Source of the DNA: an uncultured Opitutia bacterium
Lineage (GTDB): Bacteria; Verrucomicrobiota; Verrucomicrobiia; Opitutales; UBA953
DNA: 53,161 nt
Direction of reading: 5' to 3'
Assembly: GCA_903909465.1 (NCBI GenBank)
Contig: CAIVVQ010000073.1
Coordinates: 1-53,161 of the forward strand
In this document: piece by piece, positions 1 to 10,463 of the stretch
Position numbering within the stretch: position 1 is the first letter of the stretch
Layout of the letters: the number at the start of each line of letters is the position of its first letter
Program-made: the position numbers and the translations under genes
The notes under the pieces: generated by a model
The model's input: the letters and a program-made list of their open reading frames with translations, nothing else
Database searches by the model: none
Told to the model about the DNA's origin: nothing

Positions 1-758
1 AGCTTCTTTAATTCATCACGCTCCCAGCGCAGAGGCTGCTCCACGCCATCGTAAAATCCCTCAATGTTTACGGCATTATCCGCATCGTGCAGCGAGGCAC
101 ACAATTCCGCCAATGCTTGAATGGGATTATAAACCGCGCCACCGTGTAAACCTGAGTGTAAATCAGAACGCGGACCCGTCAGGCCAACTTCGAGGCCGAT
201 GATGCCGCGCAATCCGGTGGTAATGACAATTTGATCCGACGAGGGACTGGCGGTGTCGGACAACAAAACGCAGTCCGCTTCCGAAAATTCTTTTTTATAA
301 TTATTTAAAAATTCCGGAAAACTAGGTGAGCCAATCTCTTCTTCGCCTTCGATTAAGAAAGTCACACGCAATGGGAGATCAGGTTTGCGCTTCAACAAAT
401 TCGCTACCGCGACCACAGCCGCTAAGTGCGGGCCCTTGTTGTCTGCCGTGCCCCGACCCCACACACGGCCATCACGCACGACCGGCTCAAACGCAGGCGA
501 GGTCCATAAATTCAACGGATCCGCCGGCTGCACATCGTAGTGACCATACAAGATAATGTGCGGCCATTCCTTCGGACCCTTCCGACGGGCCAGCACAATC
601 GGGTGTAAAGGTGTCGGTACGACTTCGACCTCTAAGCCCGCACGCTTGAGTAAGCCGCAAATATGCTCCCGGGCTCCATCCATGCCCGCCTTAAAGCTCG
701 AATCCGTCGAAACACTGGGGTGCTTCACATATTCAATAAGCTCTTTAATCAGGTCCAT
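1..758 (-). CDS. M20 family metallopeptidase (dipeptidase-like), partial, runs off the window edge
   Basis: Manual reverse-strand translation from ATG at 758: MDLIKELIEYVKHPSVSTDSSFKAGMDGAREHICGLLKRAGLEVEVVPTPLHPIVLARRKG...IILYGHYDVQPADPLNLWTSPAFEPVVRDGRVWGRGTADNKG; the YGHYDVQP and GRGTADNKG motifs are typical of M20 peptidases. Confidence 0.88.
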   Translation of the reverse strand, partial: MDLIKELIEYVKHPSVSTDSSFKAGMDGAREHICGLLKRAGLEVEVVPTPLHPIVLARRKGPKEWPHIILYGHYDVQPADPLNLWTSPAFEPVVRDGRVWGRGTADNKGPHLAAVVAVANLLKRKPDLPLRVTFLIEGEEEIGSPSFPEFLNNYKKEFSEADCVLLSDTASPSSDQIVITTGLRGIIGLEVGLTGPRSDLHSGLHGGAVYNPIQALAELCASLHDADNAVNIEGFYDGVEQPLRWERDELKK

Positions 759-826
759 CCCTCCATTAGGTAAAGAACCCGTCCAAGCGCAAGTTCCCAC
801 CCCCTCTAACCCTGCCCCTTGTAACC

Positions 827-895
827 GTGTCACCTTGCCAACGTGCCCCCTCGCGAGCTCAGCTCGTGTTCCCCTGGCCAACGTGCCCCCTGAAC
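827..895 (+). repeat. C-rich octamer-phased dispersed repeat (two units around a small palindrome)
   Basis: gtgtcaccttgccaacgtgccccct ... ggccaacgtgccccctgaac, with cgagctCagctcg between; related sequence at 25012-25052, 25154-25190, 16161-16200 and 47621-47670. Confidence 0.6.
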
Positions 896-921
896 CTTTC
901 CTTCACTACCATTACTAACCC

Positions 922-2109
922 ATGTCCGCCGCGGAACAATTAAAGGCCATGAAGGCCCGCACCGAGAAATTCATCGGGGAACAAGAAATCGCCAAACGCC
1001 TTGAGGCTGGCAAAACCCTGCGCGTTAAACTCGGCGTCGACCCCACCCGACCCGACCTCACCTTTGGTCATATGGTCGTCTTGAATAAGCTCCGTCAGTT
1101 TCAAGACCTCGGACACCAAGCCGTCCTCATCATCGGAGATTATACAACACGCATCGGCGATCCGACGGGCCGCTCCGACACCCGCCCCGTACTCAGCGAG
1201 GCCGATATCGAAGCGAATGCCAAAACTTACCTCGAACAGGCCTACCGCATTCTGGATCCGAAAAAAACCGAAGTGCGCCGCAACAGCGAGTGGTTCGGAA
1301 AAATGTCCTTCCTCGATGCGCTTAATTTGAGTCGTCAAATGACAGTCGCACAAATGCTCGTACGCGACGATTTCGCCAAACGCTACCAAGAGCAAACGCC
1401 TATTTCCATTGTCGAATTCCTCTACCCGCTTTTACAAGGACACGACTCCGTGATGCTTAAGGCCGACATCGAAATCGGTGGCAGCGATCAACTTTTCAAC
1501 ATGATGGTGGGACGCGACCTCCAAGAGAAAGATGGTCAAGCACCGCAAGCCGTCCTCGGCATGCCCCTCCTCGTCGGACTCGATGGCGAAAAGAAAATGT
1601 CCAAGAGTTTGGGCAACTACATTGCCTTTAACGAAAACCCGAAAGATATGTTCGGCAAAATCATGTCTGTGCCCGATGCGACAATGTGGACCTACTACCG
1701 CCTGCTCCTCGAACGCAGCGACGAAGAAATTAAATCGCTCCAGACTCAACACCCGATGGAGATGAAGAAACAGCTGGCGGTCACGCTGACTGATAAATTC
1801 CATGGCACCGGTGCTGGCGCCAAAGAACGCCAAGAATTTGAGACCGTCTTCTCTAAAGGGGGCGTACGGACCGATATGCCCGAATTCACTTGGGATGCTT
1901 TATCTGCAGGGGCTAATGAGGCTGGAATTGTCGACCTACTTGCGGCCACCGGACTATTTCCCTCGAAGAAAGAAGTTCGCCGACTCATCGAAGGCGGCGC
2001 CGTGAAGATTGGTGATGAAAAAATTTCGGATTCGGCCCTGAAAATCTCCCGTCCGACCTCGGAAATTGTCATCCAAGCAGGCAAACGGACCTTCGTGAAG
2101 GTGAAGTAA
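922..2109 (+). CDS. tyrS: Tyrosine--tRNA ligase
   Basis: 395 aa; KLGVDPTRPDLTFGHMVVLNKLRQFQDLGH, GGSDQLFNMMVGRDLQ, KKMSKSLGNYI signature, C-terminal S4-like segment. Confidence 0.96.
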   Translation: MSAAEQLKAMKARTEKFIGEQEIAKRLEAGKTLRVKLGVDPTRPDLTFGHMVVLNKLRQFQDLGHQAVLIIGDYTTRIGDPTGRSDTRPVLSEADIEANAKTYLEQAYRILDPKKTEVRRNSEWFGKMSFLDALNLSRQMTVAQMLVRDDFAKRYQEQTPISIVEFLYPLLQGHDSVMLKADIEIGGSDQLFNMMVGRDLQEKDGQAPQAVLGMPLLVGLDGEKKMSKSLGNYIAFNENPKDMFGKIMSVPDATMWTYYRLLLERSDEEIKSLQTQHPMEMKKQLAVTLTDKFHGTGAGAKERQEFETVFSKGGVRTDMPEFTWDALSAGANEAGIVDLLAATGLFPSKKEVRRLIEGGAVKIGDEKISDSALKISRPTSEIVIQAGKRTFVKVK

Positions 2110-2122
2110 TCAGGCCTAGAGT

Positions 2123-3142
2123 CTATACGGTCGGGTCTAGCTCCAGCACGCGGCTAATCCAAGACGTAAATCCGTAACGGAGACGAATGGCGGGGTCTAT
2201 CGGTACATAAGGTTTAGCCAAGAACCCTGCCAGGGCATCATCGTCATCAGTTAATAAGTGAATATTATTAGGGTGGTAAAAATCACATTCCAAAATGCGG
2301 GGGTTGGTTGTGATTAATTTCTTTTCGGCACCAAGGGCCTCGAACACACGAAGTGAAAAACCTTGGTGCATATCTAGGTGTGTTACATCTAAAATAACTC
2401 GGGCGGAGCGAACATGAACAAGGTTCTCCGCATAACTAAGCAGCACCTCGGTGAATAAAATACCTTTTAACGATGTCTGGATTCCCGCTACAGGCCCAAC
2501 AATGCGCATGCTTATGCTCTGCCCATGACGACAAAGCCTCGAAGCAGTCTCTAGAATAAAAGACGTACGAGCGTCGCGTCCTCCGATAAAGTATACATCC
2601 ACAGCTGGCTCAGCAAGACCGCCAGAAGGTGCGACATGATCAAACCAAAAGTTTCCGAGATGGTGTATGCCCATCTCGGGACGTGCATCGCGAGGATCAA
2701 AGACGTAAAATTTCCGAAAGTATTGCTGTCGCTCTTCAACTCCAGGAAATCGTGCAATACCATCCCAGTGATAGGCATAACATCGACTCGACAACGATTG
2801 GATTTTTTTGAGCTGCTCATGTGTAAAAATGTCCGGCCTTATCACGAGAGCGTAATCTACATAGCCACATTTTTGAATTTCTCTGCTTACATGATTTTTG
2901 AGAAACTCTATGACCAATCTCTTCTTATAGCCCCTGTCACCTATAATTTTGTGCAATAAATTGGCTATCCGCTGAAAAAAATTTTGGTAGCGAAATTTTG
3001 GGGAGTTGTCGCGGAACACTGGGCACTCAGTAATAAGATGCACCCGGAAGCCAAGTTGCTCGAGATTACGTTGGAATTCAGAAAAAATACCAGCGTGCCC
3101 AGGCATAACAAGCATTATAGATTTACCGGAAAAACGACTCAC
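2123..3142 (-). CDS. Putative glycosyltransferase (CgeB-like)
   Basis: 339 aa; AYHWDGIARFPG, VDVYFIGGRDARTSF, HQGFSLRVFEALGAEKKLITTNPRI resemble CgeB-like / GT4-like folds. Confidence 0.55.
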   Translation of the reverse strand: MSRFSGKSIMLVMPGHAGIFSEFQRNLEQLGFRVHLITECPVFRDNSPKFRYQNFFQRIANLLHKIIGDRGYKKRLVIEFLKNHVSREIQKCGYVDYALVIRPDIFTHEQLKKIQSLSSRCYAYHWDGIARFPGVEERQQYFRKFYVFDPRDARPEMGIHHLGNFWFDHVAPSGGLAEPAVDVYFIGGRDARTSFILETASRLCRHGQSISMRIVGPVAGIQTSLKGILFTEVLLSYAENLVHVRSARVILDVTHLDMHQGFSLRVFEALGAEKKLITTNPRILECDFYHPNNIHLLTDDDDALAGFLAKPYVPIDPAIRLRYGFTSWISRVLELDPTV

Positions 3143-3244
3143 TTGTGTAATTGATTCGTGTAAGATTAAATTTATTGATTATGAGCGAGCCACTAGACAA
3201 AAGGTTTCTCTGCTCATGCAATCACAAACAACATAAACCTACTC

Positions 3245-4144
3245 GTGCTTTCTCTTGTAATTTGTGTTTTTACTTTTGTGTTACTACGCAAGCCCACGCG
3301 CGCGATGCGCAGGCGCCTCACCTACCGCATTAGAATCTGGCGAAATCGGTCGTTCTGGTCCTCCGTTCATCCGCAGCAGCCTCGCTCGCCGAGATTACGC
3401 ATTATTGTGAGTCTAACGACATCCCCTTCACGGTTAAAGCAGCTCGAGCCCGTACTGCGGTCTCTTACAGTTGGACAGACGCGTCCGCCCAATGAAATCC
3501 ACCTTAACCTGCCCTGGAAGTTTAATCGTGGCACTGAAGAATTTGTGCTGCCGGAATTTCTCTCCCGCTATCCAGTTACTATATTTCGTGTAGATGATGT
3601 CGGCCCAGCAACCAAACTTATTCCTACGCTCGCACGTATAACCGACCCGAATACCTGGGTGCTAACAGTCGATGATGACGTCAGGCACCTTCCCGCGGCC
3701 ATCGAGCAACTAGAATGCGCAGCCGTTGCAGATTCAACCTCAGCATTTGGGTATTCCGACTATGCACTTTGGCGAAAATGGAAACCAGGTACGCCTGTCG
3801 ACTTCTTAGCAGGCTACGGTGGCTGTCTTTATAAGCGAAGTTTTTTTGGCGCCAACTTCACTGCATATTTTGAACAAGCTAGCGCTAATCGTTCATGCTA
3901 CTTCCAGGATGACATCGTAATAAGCAACTATCTTGAACTACAGGGCGTCAGGCGCTGGCGAATAGCTCCCCTTGAATGTAATATTACGATAATGAAAAAA
4001 CGCGGGTGCCTCTTAGAGCAAGCTGCCGGCAAGGATGCACTTTCTCACGGCGCAGGAAGCGGCATGAATACAAGGGACCGCTCTCTTAATGCGATAAAAT
4101 ACCTCGAGCGAGCGGGCTTAGCAACCCAGCGCACTAGTAACTAA
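3245..4144 (+). CDS. Putative glycosyltransferase (GT2-like fold), paralogue of the 9361 gene
   Basis: LRIIVSLTTSPSRLKQLEPVLRSLTVGQTRPPNEIHLNLP...DVGPATKLIPTL...VLTVDDDVRHLP aligns with the 9361-10314 product; start may be ATG at 3305. Confidence 0.65.
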   Translation: MLSLVICVFTFVLLRKPTRAMRRRLTYRIRIWRNRSFWSSVHPQQPRSPRLRIIVSLTTSPSRLKQLEPVLRSLTVGQTRPPNEIHLNLPWKFNRGTEEFVLPEFLSRYPVTIFRVDDVGPATKLIPTLARITDPNTWVLTVDDDVRHLPAAIEQLECAAVADSTSAFGYSDYALWRKWKPGTPVDFLAGYGGCLYKRSFFGANFTAYFEQASANRSCYFQDDIVISNYLELQGVRRWRIAPLECNITIMKKRGCLLEQAAGKDALSHGAGSGMNTRDRSLNAIKYLERAGLATQRTSN

Positions 4145-5406
4145 TCGTAAGTCCTTCGGATTACCTTATCCACTAAAAGGGCCGTCGAGGAATCCCAGTC
4201 TAACCACTTCCAGTTTCGCACCGTCCGCCGAGGACTAGAAGCGCTGCGATCTATAATTTCTGCAAGTTTATCAACATTTCCCAACGGAAAAAACTCCACC
4301 GACTCGCCTGCAATCTCGCGGAACACGGCGATATCGGAAGCAATCACCGGGAGGCCGCGGCTCAATGACTCAATCACAGGCAAGCCGAACCCTTCAATGT
4401 AGGAAGCCGCAATCAGGGCATGTGACTTTTGATAGGCAAAACCAAGCTCTGCGTCGCCGAGCTCATGAAAAATAAAGATTCTGCGTCCGAGCTCCGGGTG
4501 AAATGATATTCGCCCCAGCAACTCATCGGCCTGCCAGCCAACTTTGCCAATAATCAAAAGGTTCGCATCTACACCCCTGGCCCACAGACGCTCCATCGCA
4601 TCTAGCACCTGCAAGTGATTCTTGTGTGGAGCGACAGTTCCCACCATTAGAAAACAAGGGCGACTTACTGCCTCGGCCAATGCAATTTGAGGCCTAAGGG
4701 CTACGGGAGTGGACGCATCAGCTCCAAGGTGGAAGTAATCTACCCACGGGCCACAGGTATCGGGTAGACGCGATTTAATTTCCTGCTCAGAAAAAGCGGA
4801 GATCGTCATAATTCCTTCCGCCTGTCTTGATACCCATTGGAAAAACTCGCCAAACTCTTTCATGTCGCGGTAAAATTCCGGATGCGAGAGCGGAACACAG
4901 TCGTAAATAAACATGATGACATGAACCCCTCTCGCTTTGGCTCCAGCTATCGATTGTAGCCTATGAATCGGGTACTCGACAACCACAAGGGTGTCGCCGC
5001 GTGACAGCTTAATGGCCTTGGTCTGTCGTAAACATCGTCGGACGCACGCCGCCAAAATCGACCCAACTATTGAGCCCAAAAAGCCGCCCAGGAATCTAAA
5101 AGCGGAGGCAACATGAGCGGGATTTGATTTCAACTTTGCCCTAGCTAAACGACGCAATGAACGACACCTAAAGGTGAATAGCCTTGCCCACACGAAGGCC
5201 CGATAGACAGGGCCGTCAACGTTTTCGAAGGCACCCCAGTGACGGCCATCAAATTGTACCGCCTGTACCTCCACACCCGCTGGAACAATATCACGACACC
5301 GGCGGCAGACTTCTCTTGCTACACGCTGGATTCCAGTGCGATTTTCTGGCCGCCAAAATGACTCCGTGCCGTCAAAAAAAATTCTCCTAGGCATAAACGT
5401 ACCCAA
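4141..5406 (-). CDS. Glycosyltransferase family 4 (GT-B)
   Basis: 421 aa; FLMVGTVAPHKNHLQVLDAMERL, LLIIGKVGW, ASYIEGFGLPVIESLSRGLPVIASDI. Stop codon overlaps the convergent upstream gene's stop. Confidence 0.88.
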   Translation of the reverse strand: MGTFMPRRIFFDGTESFWRPENRTGIQRVAREVCRRCRDIVPAGVEVQAVQFDGRHWGAFENVDGPVYRAFVWARLFTFRCRSLRRLARAKLKSNPAHVASAFRFLGGFLGSIVGSILAACVRRCLRQTKAIKLSRGDTLVVVEYPIHRLQSIAGAKARGVHVIMFIYDCVPLSHPEFYRDMKEFGEFFQWVSRQAEGIMTISAFSEQEIKSRLPDTCGPWVDYFHLGADASTPVALRPQIALAEAVSRPCFLMVGTVAPHKNHLQVLDAMERLWARGVDANLLIIGKVGWQADELLGRISFHPELGRRIFIFHELGDAELGFAYQKSHALIAASYIEGFGLPVIESLSRGLPVIASDIAVFREIAGESVEFFPLGNVDKLAEIIDRSASSPRRTVRNWKWLDWDSSTALLVDKVIRRTYD

Positions 5407-5560
5407 GGTTAAGCAGCCAAATTAGCAAGCGGAAGTACAATAACCATGCAATCGGGGGTTTTCGTGGCGGCAGTTCAACTACTGGGAAAAACTCGTGTCC
5501 CCGTGAAGGTCTTTTCCCTTCCCTAGGACTAACTTGCCTCCCTATTATCCGACCTCCCGC

Positions 5561-8500
5561 ATGGCCGCCGAACACTCTAGTCCCGATTTCGTGCACCTCC
5601 ACGTGCATACGGATTACAGCATGCTCGATGGCTGCAGCCGCATCGACCGCCTCATGGATCGGGCTTGCGATATGAATATGCGCGCGGTTGCCATCACCGA
5701 CCACGGCAATCTTTTCGGTCTCTTCGACTTCTGGCACGAGGCCCAACAAAAATCTAAAAGTGGATTGAAATTAAAACCTCTCTTGGGCTGTGAACTTTAC
5801 CTGGTCTGGGACCACGCGCTCACTGACAAGCCCGATCGCAATAGCCACAAGTACTACCACATGGGTGTCATCGCCCGCAGTTTTAAAGGCTACCAGAATT
5901 TAACGAAACTTGTCTCCGATGCCCACGTTCGCGGCCTGCACTACAAGCCGCGTACCGACATCGTTCAACTCGCCAAACACGCCGAAGGGCTCATCGGTTT
6001 CAGCGGCTGTCTCCAAGGCATTATCCCACAAAATCTCCTTAAAGGTGACTACGAGGCCGCACGCAAGGCCTGCGCACATCTCGTCGAAATCTTCGGCCGA
6101 GAAAATTTTGTCATCGAACTGATGGACCACGGTATCGAGGAACAGAAACGCATCATCCCAGAGCTCCTTAAACTCGCCGAAGAATTTAAACTGCGAGTGG
6201 TCGCCACCAACGACGTTCACTATGTCAACGAGAGCGACAATGTTGCCCACGACGCAATGCTTTGCATTCAAACCGGTGCCCGACTCGCCGATGAACGTCG
6301 TATGCGTTACCCCGCGCAAGAATTCTACCTTAAGAGTGAAGCAGAAATGCTGCGCGTCTTCTCCGAGATTCCTGACGCGATTAAAAACACGGTGGCGATT
6401 GCCGAAATGTGCGACGTGCAATTGCCCGTCGGAAAAAATCACTACCCGGTTTATATTTTCAGCGAAGGCACCAAGCCGAAGTCAGACAAGAAGCTCGATA
6501 ATATTCTCGATGGCTACGAGGGCCTAAAAAATAAGCTGTCCGTCGCCGCCGGCAAAGCGGGCGATTTTAAGGTCACCAGCGATAGCCGTGATGGCATGCG
6601 ACTGAATGGATCCTTCCTTCTCGATGTTGTTAAGAAAGGACTAAAGGAGCGCTACGGTGTCGATTACGACAGCCCTAAATCGTGGACCGATGAGAAAATT
6701 CCTGGACCAGGAAAATCAAGTCCCGCTGAACTGTGTCGGCGCGTCGATTACGAGATGGGCGTCATCGCTGGCACCGGCTTTGTTGATTACTTCTTAATCG
6801 TCTGGGACTTTATCGATTGGGCCCGCCATCAAGACATCCCCGTTGGCCCTGGTCGTGGATCGGGCGCCGGATCCATCGTCGCTTACTGCCTCAAAATTAC
6901 CGACATCGATCCGATTCGCTTCGGACTCCTGTTCGAACGCTTCCTGAATCCTGAACGCGTCTCCGCACCCGACTTCGATATCGATTTTTGTATGCGCCGT
7001 CGTGACGAGGTCGTCGATTACGTGCGTAAAAAATACGGCTCCGATCGCGTCGCCAACATCATCACCTTCGGAACCTTCGGCGCGAAGATGGTCGTGCGTG
7101 ACCTCGCACGCATTAAGGACCTGCCGTTCATTGAGTCCAATCGACTCGCGAAACTCATTCCCGAGGACATCAACATCTCTCTCGAAGACGCGCTAAAGAA
7201 ATCGAACGAGCTCCGCGAAGAGGTGAATGTGAATCCTCAAGCGGCCAGCATCATCGAAACGGGGCGCGTTATTGAAGGCATGGTGCGTAACAGCGGTAAA
7301 CACGCTTGCGGTATGATCATCGCCGACCGTCCGCTGACCGACATCATTCCGGTAACCATGCAGGAAGGCGATCTGACTACTCAGTACGCCAAGGACCCCG
7401 TAGAAAAACTCGGCCTATTGAAGATGGATTTCTTGGGACTGAAGACTTTAACCGTTATCGACGACGCACAAAAGCTCGTGCGCAAACACCGCAAGCAGCC
7501 TGATTTTAATATCGATAAAATCGGCTTCGAAGACGCCGCAACTTTTGCCCTGCTTAATGACGCCAAAACAGTCGGCGTGTTCCAACTTGAATCAGGCGGC
7601 ATGCAATCGCTCTGCCGTCAGTTTGGCATTTCCTCAATCGATGAAATCGTGGCCTTGATTGCACTCTATCGCCCAGGCCCGATGCAGTTCATCCCTGAGT
7701 TCGTGAAGAGCAAAAAAGACCCAGCCGCCGTCCGCTACGCCCACCCCTTGCTCGAGCCGGTGGCGAAAGAGACCTACGGTATTCTGGTTTACCAAGAACA
7801 AGTAATGGAGGCCGCGCGAGTGGTCGCAGGCTACACCCTCGGCGCCGCTGACCTTCTTCGCCGTGCGATGGGTAAAAAGATTAAAGAGGAAATGGACAAA
7901 CAGCGCTCCATCTTCGTCGAAGGCGCCGCCAGGACTCACAAAATTGAAAAGAAGAAAGCTGAAGAGATTTTCGCGACGCTGGAGAAATTTGCAGAATACG
8001 GATTTAATAAATCCCACTCTGCCGCTTACGCGATTCTCTCGTACCGCACCGCCTACCTGAAAGCGAACTACCCGGTTGAGTTCATGTCGGCCATTCTGAC
8101 CTCTGAGCAAGGTAACGCTGATAAGCTCGCCGAATTCATGTCCGAGGTTGAATCACTTGGCATGAAAGCACTCGGCCCCGACGTGAATCAATCGGACACA
8201 GACTTCACACCTGTAGTTAAAGACAACGCCATCCGCTTTGGACTCGGCGCGATTAAAGGCGTCGGCGAACAAGCCGCGCGTGCAATCGTTGCCGAACGTG
8301 AGAAGAACGGACCATTTAAAGACTTCTGCGACTTCGTTGGCCGGATGGGCGACGAAAATCTCAACACGCGCACACTCGACTGCTTATCGCGCGCGGGTGC
8401 ATTCGATTTCTCCGGCGAGGATCGCCGTCACTTAGTCGATTCCATTGAATCCGTACGTCGTCACTTCTCTGCGGAACGCAAAGAACGTGCCAGCGGACAA

Positions 8501-9304
8501 GGAAGTCTCTTTGATATGCTTGGCGCAGAAGATGCCGGTTCGGCCCGTCCAACTGATCTCATTCTGCGCAAGTCGGAAAAGATGCCAAAGCTGGAGATGC
8601 TCAACAGCGAGAAGCAACTTATTGGCTTCTACCTTAGTGGCCACCCACTTGCCGATTACCACGGACTCGATGAGGCGATTGCGACCCTGAGCACCACGCC
8701 CGATCGCATTGAACTGGACCGTAATGAACGCCACACCGTGCGCATTTGCGGTATCATCGGCGGCCTCGAAAAAAAGATTACCAAGAAAGACAATCGCCCC
8801 TGGGCCCTCTTCACGGTCGCGTCGCGTTCGGTGACGATTCCTATCAACATGTTCACCGAGGCCTACGAGGCCGCAGCCCAATTAAAGGACGGCGAACTCC
8901 CCTTATTAATGGACGGTTCTCACGTCATCGTTGATGCCCGCGTTATCTGGCGCGAAGAGCGCAGCGAATGGTCCATCAGTGCACACGCCATCACGCCACT
9001 ACGTCGAGCCCCAAGTTTAATTAAGAAAATTCTATTTGCGTTGAAACCCGGACCCGAAGCCGGCGACTTCATGGAGAAACTCGTGGGACACACACGAAAG
9101 ATTGATGGAACCTCAATCGTGCAGATTGGATTTATCCAGCCCGATGGCCGCGTCTTGGTCGCTGAAGCCGCACGCACGATGACGACACGTTTCGAACCCG
9201 AAACCTACGCGCTCTTTGCTAAGCATCCAGCTTGCGCCGGAATCCAAGTCGAAGCCATCGCTCCCTCTCAGCCTCCGCAACGGAAATTCGGCCCCAGGGG
9301 GTAA
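5561..9304 (+). CDS. dnaE: DNA polymerase III subunit alpha
   Basis: [23 protein letters not shown] domain, [92 protein letters not shown] opens at TTG 5534; ATG 5561 ([10 protein letters not shown]) preferred. Confidence 0.97.
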   Translation: MAAEHSSPDFVHLHVHTDYSMLDGCSRIDRLMDRACDMNMRAVAITDHGNLFGLFDFWHEAQQKSKSGLKLKPLLGCELYLVWDHALTDKPDRNSHKYYHMGVIARSFKGYQNLTKLVSDAHVRGLHYKPRTDIVQLAKHAEGLIGFSGCLQGIIPQNLLKGDYEAARKACAHLVEIFGRENFVIELMDHGIEEQKRIIPELLKLAEEFKLRVVATNDVHYVNESDNVAHDAMLCIQTGARLADERRMRYPAQEFYLKSEAEMLRVFSEIPDAIKNTVAIAEMCDVQLPVGKNHYPVYIFSEGTKPKSDKKLDNILDGYEGLKNKLSVAAGKAGDFKVTSDSRDGMRLNGSFLLDVVKKGLKERYGVDYDSPKSWTDEKIPGPGKSSPAELCRRVDYEMGVIAGTGFVDYFLIVWDFIDWARHQDIPVGPGRGSGAGSIVAYCLKITDIDPIRFGLLFERFLNPERVSAPDFDIDFCMRRRDEVVDYVRKKYGSDRVANIITFGTFGAKMVVRDLARIKDLPFIESNRLAKLIPEDINISLEDALKKSNELREEVNVNPQAASIIETGRVIEGMVRNSGKHACGMIIADRPLTDIIPVTMQEGDLTTQYAKDPVEKLGLLKMDFLGLKTLTVIDDAQKLVRKHRKQPDFNIDKIGFEDAATFALLNDAKTVGVFQLESGGMQSLCRQFGISSIDEIVALIALYRPGPMQFIPEFVKSKKDPAAVRYAHPLLEPVAKETYGILVYQEQVMEAARVVAGYTLGAADLLRRAMGKKIKEEMDKQRSIFVEGAARTHKIEKKKAEEIFATLEKFAEYGFNKSHSAAYAILSYRTAYLKANYPVEFMSAILTSEQGNADKLAEFMSEVESLGMKALGPDVNQSDTDFTPVVKDNAIRFGLGAIKGVGEQAARAIVAEREKNGPFKDFCDFVGRMGDENLNTRTLDCLSRAGAFDFSGEDRRHLVDSIESVRRHFSAERKERASGQGSLFDMLGAEDAGSARPTDLILRKSEKMPKLEMLNSEKQLIGFYLSGHPLADYHGLDEAIATLSTTPDRIELDRNERHTVRICGIIGGLEKKITKKDNRPWALFTVASRSVTIPINMFTEAYEAAAQLKDGELPLLMDGSHVIVDARVIWREERSEWSISAHAITPLRRAPSLIKKILFALKPGPEAGDFMEKLVGHTRKIDGTSIVQIGFIQPDGRVLVAEAARTMTTRFEPETYALFAKHPACAGIQVEAIAPSQPPQRKFGPRG

Positions 9305-9360
9305 ATTAAAACAAGAGGGTTGCGGGTCGATTGCCCACGGTTTAAGTAGAGGGCGCCCCG

Positions 9361-10314
9361 TTGCATGCCGAGAAATCTATGCGTCTTCGTGATAAAATTT
9401 ACCTGAAGTTAAGGAGCCTAAGCTACTTCGATAAACTCCGAAAACTCCGGTACCTTATGCGCACATGGAGCAACGCCTTGTTCTGGGCGATGCCACACAA
9501 AGTTAAGCCAAAACCTATTTCAGCGAAAATTATTGTGGGGCTCACCGCCTCGCCCGATCGCATTCGCCACCTAAAGCCCGTCCTGAAATCAATTCTGCGT
9601 CAAAGTTACCCGCCGGATGAGATTCATTTAAATATTCCATTTGTATTTAAACGCAACGGCACTTCCTACGATATCCCACAATGGCTTCTCGAAATTAATC
9701 CTAAAATTAAATTGAAGCGCGTAGAAGATGTCGGTCCGGGCACTAAAGTAATCCCTACACTCCTAGAACTAGGGAGCACAGAAGACGTCCTCGTGATTAC
9801 TGCTGACGATGACATTTTGATGATTCCTGGGACGATTGAGGAGATTGCTAAAGCATTTCTCCAGGACCCCGAAAGGCTTTACGGCTTCAGCGGTTATACG
9901 CTGAGCGAAGATTTCGCCCCAGACTACGAAAATAAAGAGCGGCCAGTCGATGTACTGGAGGGGTATGCGCACTTCGCCGTTCACCGTAGGTTCATCGATC
10001 AAGATTTTGCGGATTACATTAAGGCCGCTCACGCCCTTCGTGCCTGCTATTTGCAGGATGATATTGTGCTAGCTAATTATTTTGCCCTTAAAGGGAGGCC
10101 TCGTATCCAATTATACACACCGCACGCCAATCGTGAAGTGGCCCGCCATCGGGGGGCTATTCTCTATTACGGCATGGGAGCGGATGCATTACATATGGGC
10201 GGCGGCTCTGATTCATACAGCGACACTTATAGCGCACCATTTCTTACTAAGACCAAAGAGATCGCAAAGTTCCTGGGCGAAAAAAATCTGTGGGCGCTCA
10301 TCCCGCGCAGCTAA
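9361..10314 (+). CDS. Putative glycosyltransferase (GT2-like fold), paralogue of the 3245 gene
   Basis: AKIIVGLTASPDRIRHLKPVLKSILRQSYPPDEIHLNIPF...EDVGPGTKVIPTL...VLVITADDDILMIP. TTG start or ATG at 9379. Confidence 0.66.
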   Translation: MHAEKSMRLRDKIYLKLRSLSYFDKLRKLRYLMRTWSNALFWAMPHKVKPKPISAKIIVGLTASPDRIRHLKPVLKSILRQSYPPDEIHLNIPFVFKRNGTSYDIPQWLLEINPKIKLKRVEDVGPGTKVIPTLLELGSTEDVLVITADDDILMIPGTIEEIAKAFLQDPERLYGFSGYTLSEDFAPDYENKERPVDVLEGYAHFAVHRRFIDQDFADYIKAAHALRACYLQDDIVLANYFALKGRPRIQLYTPHANREVARHRGAILYYGMGADALHMGGGSDSYSDTYSAPFLTKTKEIAKFLGEKNLWALIPRS

Positions 10315-10444
10315 GACCATGACTACTCGCTTCAAGCCCGAAACCTACGCCCTCTTTGCGAAGCACCCAGCCTGTGCCGGCATCCAAGTCGAAGCCATCG
10401 CACCCTCTCAACCACCCCAACGCAAATTCGGCCCCCGCGGTTAG
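10307..10444 (+). pseudogene. Displaced second copy of the dnaE 3' end (C-terminal fragment)
   Basis: [45 protein letters not shown] versus dna[46 protein letters not shown]; 126 nt from each ATG to the stop, no indels, about 106/126 nt identical by hand count. Confidence 0.93.
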
Positions 10445-10463
10445 AATTATTTCTTTAAGCTTA

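Noticed and set aside
326-918. Two + strand ORFs (76 and 120 aa) before tyrS
   Set aside because: The first lies antisense to the M20 peptidase gene; the second covers its start and the repeat. No protein-like features.
5900-9177. Many ORFs of 60-180 aa antisense or out of frame in dnaE
   Set aside because: Overlap a strongly conserved coding gene; shadow ORFs expected in GC-rich third-position coding DNA.
10082-10444. 120-aa + strand ORF ending in a DnaE C-terminus
   Set aside because: It reads out of frame through the glycosyltransferase gene and then enters the dnaE-tail relic; treated as a fragment, not a gene.
10356-10463. N-terminal extension of the GT10 ORF
   Set aside because: It translates the dnaE-tail relic in another frame; ATG 10464 matches the protein family start better.
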